From: Stutzerimonas stutzeri
GTDB taxonomy: Bacteria; Pseudomonadota; Gammaproteobacteria; Pseudomonadales; Pseudomonadaceae
Length of the DNA: 64,000 nucleotides
Assembly (NCBI RefSeq): GCF_000219605.1
Contig: NC_015740.1
Coordinates: 1,798,001-1,862,000, forward strand
Direction of reading: 5' to 3'
Within the stretch, counting starts at the first letter, position 1. Each line of letters begins with the position of its first letter. The position numbers were made by a program, and so were the translations under genes. Shown here in pieces: positions 62,718 through 64,000 of this stretch. Below the pieces are notes generated by a model that worked only from the letters and a program-made list of their open reading frames with translations, was not told the origin of the DNA and made no database searches.

Positions 62718-64000
62718 ATGCAAGAAAGCGTAATGCAGCGCATGTGGGACAGTGCCCACCTATCCGGTGGTAACGCTGCCTATGTGGAAGAGCTTTATGA
62801 GCTCTACCTGCACGATCCCAACGCTGTGCCCGAAGAGTGGCGCACTTACTTCCAGAAGTTGCCCTCCGGTGGCAGCGCTTCAGCCGATGTATCGCATTCG
62901 ACGATCCGCGACCACTTCGTCCTGCTGGCCAAGAACCAGCGCCGTGCTCAGCCTGTATCCGCAGGCGCTGTCAGCAGCGAGCATGAGAAGAAGCAGATTG
63001 AAGTCCTGCGCCTGATCCAGGCCTACCGAGTGCGCGGCCATCAGGCAGCACAGCTCGATCCGCTTGGCCTGCAGCAGCGCACCGCACCCGCCGATCTGGC
63101 GATCAACAATTACGGTCTGACCGACGCTGATCTCGACACCGTGTTCCGCACCGGTGACCTGGCCATGGTCAACGGCCAGGCCACTCTGCGCGAAATCGTC
63201 AACGCTCTGCAAGAAACCTATTGCCGCACCATCGGCGCGGAATACATGCACATCGTTGATTCCGAGCAGCGCAGCTGGTTCGTCCAGCGCTTGGAAAGCG
63301 TGCGTGGCCGTCCGGAGTTTTCGCCGGAAATCAAGAGTCATCTGCTCGAGCGTCTTACCGCTGCCGAAGGTCTGGAGAAGTACCTGGGTACCAAGTATCC
63401 GGGCACCAAGCGTTTCGGCCTGGAAGGTGGCGAGAGCCTGATTCCGCTGCTCGACGAGATCATCCAGCGCTCCGGCTCCTACGGCACCAAGGAAATCGTC
63501 ATCGGCATGGCCCACCGCGGCCGTCTGAACGTGCTGGTCAACACCTTCGGCAAGAACCCGCGCGACCTGTTCGACGAGTTCGAAGGCAAGAAGGTCGAAG
63601 GCCTGAGCTCCGGTGACGTCAAGTATCACCAGGGTTTCTCTTCCAACGTGATGACCCCGGGCGGCGAGATCCACTTGGCTATGGCGTTCAACCCGTCGCA
63701 CCTGGAGATCGTTTCTCCGGTGGTCGAGGGTTCCGTACGCGCCCGCCAGGATCGTCGCAACGACCCGGTTGGCGACAAGGTCCTGCCGGTCACCATCCAC
63801 GGTGACGCAGCCTTCGCCGGTCAGGGTGTCGTGATGGAAACCTTCCAGATGTCGCAGACCCGTGCCTACCGCACTGGCGGCACCATCCGCATCGTGGTCA
63901 ACAACCAGGTCGGCTTCACCACCAACAAGCAGGAAGATGCTCGCTCCACCGAGTATGCGACCGACGTGGCGAAGATGATCCAGGCGCCGATCTTCCACGT
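62718..64000 (+). CDS. sucA: 2-oxoglutarate dehydrogenase E1 component (cut by window end)
   Basis: The first 427 codons of SucA, the thiamine-diphosphate-dependent E1 that decarboxylates 2-oxoglutarate. The E2-binding N-terminus MQESVMQRMWDSAHLSGGNA and YVEELYELYLHDPNAVPEEW are present. RFGLEGGESLIPLLDEII, GMAHRGRLNVLVNTFGK and the HGDAAFAGQGVVMET segment follow. The gene continues beyond 64000. Confidence 0.97.
   Translation, partial: MQESVMQRMWDSAHLSGGNAAYVEELYELYLHDPNAVPEEWRTYFQKLPSGGSASADVSHSTIRDHFVLLAKNQRRAQPVSAGAVSSEHEKKQIEVLRLIQAYRVRGHQAAQLDPLGLQQRTAPADLAINNYGLTDADLDTVFRTGDLAMVNGQATLREIVNALQETYCRTIGAEYMHIVDSEQRSWFVQRLESVRGRPEFSPEIKSHLLERLTAAEGLEKYLGTKYPGTKRFGLEGGESLIPLLDEIIQRSGSYGTKEIVIGMAHRGRLNVLVNTFGKNPRDLFDEFEGKKVEGLSSGDVKYHQGFSSNVMTPGGEIHLAMAFNPSHLEIVSPVVEGSVRARQDRRNDPVGDKVLPVTIHGDAAFAGQGVVMETFQMSQTRAYRTGGTIRIVVNNQVGFTTNKQEDARSTEYATDVAKMIQAPIFH

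Overview
The window looks like a chromosomal segment of a high-GC gammaproteobacterium of the Pseudomonas / Stutzerimonas (P. stutzeri) group. The basis is gene order and protein families: dnaX-ybaB-recR, apt-anr-hemN, ccoSIHG, two tandem cbb3 oxidase operons, aer-acnA-rlmM-tusA, smc-zipA-ligA, fliC-flaG-fliD-fliS, and gltA divergent from sdhCDAB-sucA. A second cbb3 operon without ccoQ is a trait known from P. stutzeri. The genus call rests on recognition, not on a database search.

Layout. 1-2426: end of a MATE efflux pump gene and pdxB. 2488-5408: a group II intron carrying an RT/maturase/HNH protein, whose 3' splice site lies 25 nt before the dnaX start codon. 5434-8478: dnaX, ybaB, recR. 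8559-11947: a nitrate/sulfonate/thiamine-precursor-like ABC importer operon behind a perfect inverted repeat. 11989-15439: SCO protein, apt, the oxygen sensor anr and hemN with an ANR-type promoter. 15646-17204: nadE and a TauE/SafE-like membrane protein. 17197-28583: cbb3 assembly genes ccoSIHG, then cco-1 (NOQP) and cco-2 (NOP). Only cco-2 has an ANR box with class II geometry. 28645-35519: alpha/beta hydrolase, aerotaxis receptor, aconitase, rlmM, tusA. 35561-42280: a caa3-type oxidase cluster (subunit II with cytochrome c domain, fused subunits I+III, small membrane protein, CtaG), two small membrane proteins and a K+ channel-like protein. 42470-50864: moaA, smc, zipA, ligA. 50864-51964: an IS630-family insertion sequence at the ligA stop codon. 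52027-56208: flagellin, FlaG, cap, FliS and a FliT-like protein with two sigma-28 type promoters and REP elements. 56352-57432: ppnP, DUF486 protein, cysteine-cluster protein. 57567-64000: citrate synthase, succinate dehydrogenase and the start of sucA.

How it fits together. Much of the window concerns respiration at changing oxygen. ANR senses oxygen through an Fe-S cluster and probably turns on hemN (oxygen-independent heme synthesis) and the high-affinity oxidase cco-2. CcoSIHG and the SCO protein supply copper and assembly functions. Aer steers the cell by redox or oxygen. The caa3 cluster would serve high-oxygen respiration. gltA, acnA, sdhCDAB and sucA feed electrons from the TCA cycle.

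I did not find a clearly new multi-gene system. The best leads are the intron against dnaX, an orphan + strand terminator between aer and acnA (possible small RNA), the perfect palindrome before the ABC operon, the ccoQ-less second cbb3 operon with structured spacer, and a K+ channel-like protein ending in a zinc ribbon.
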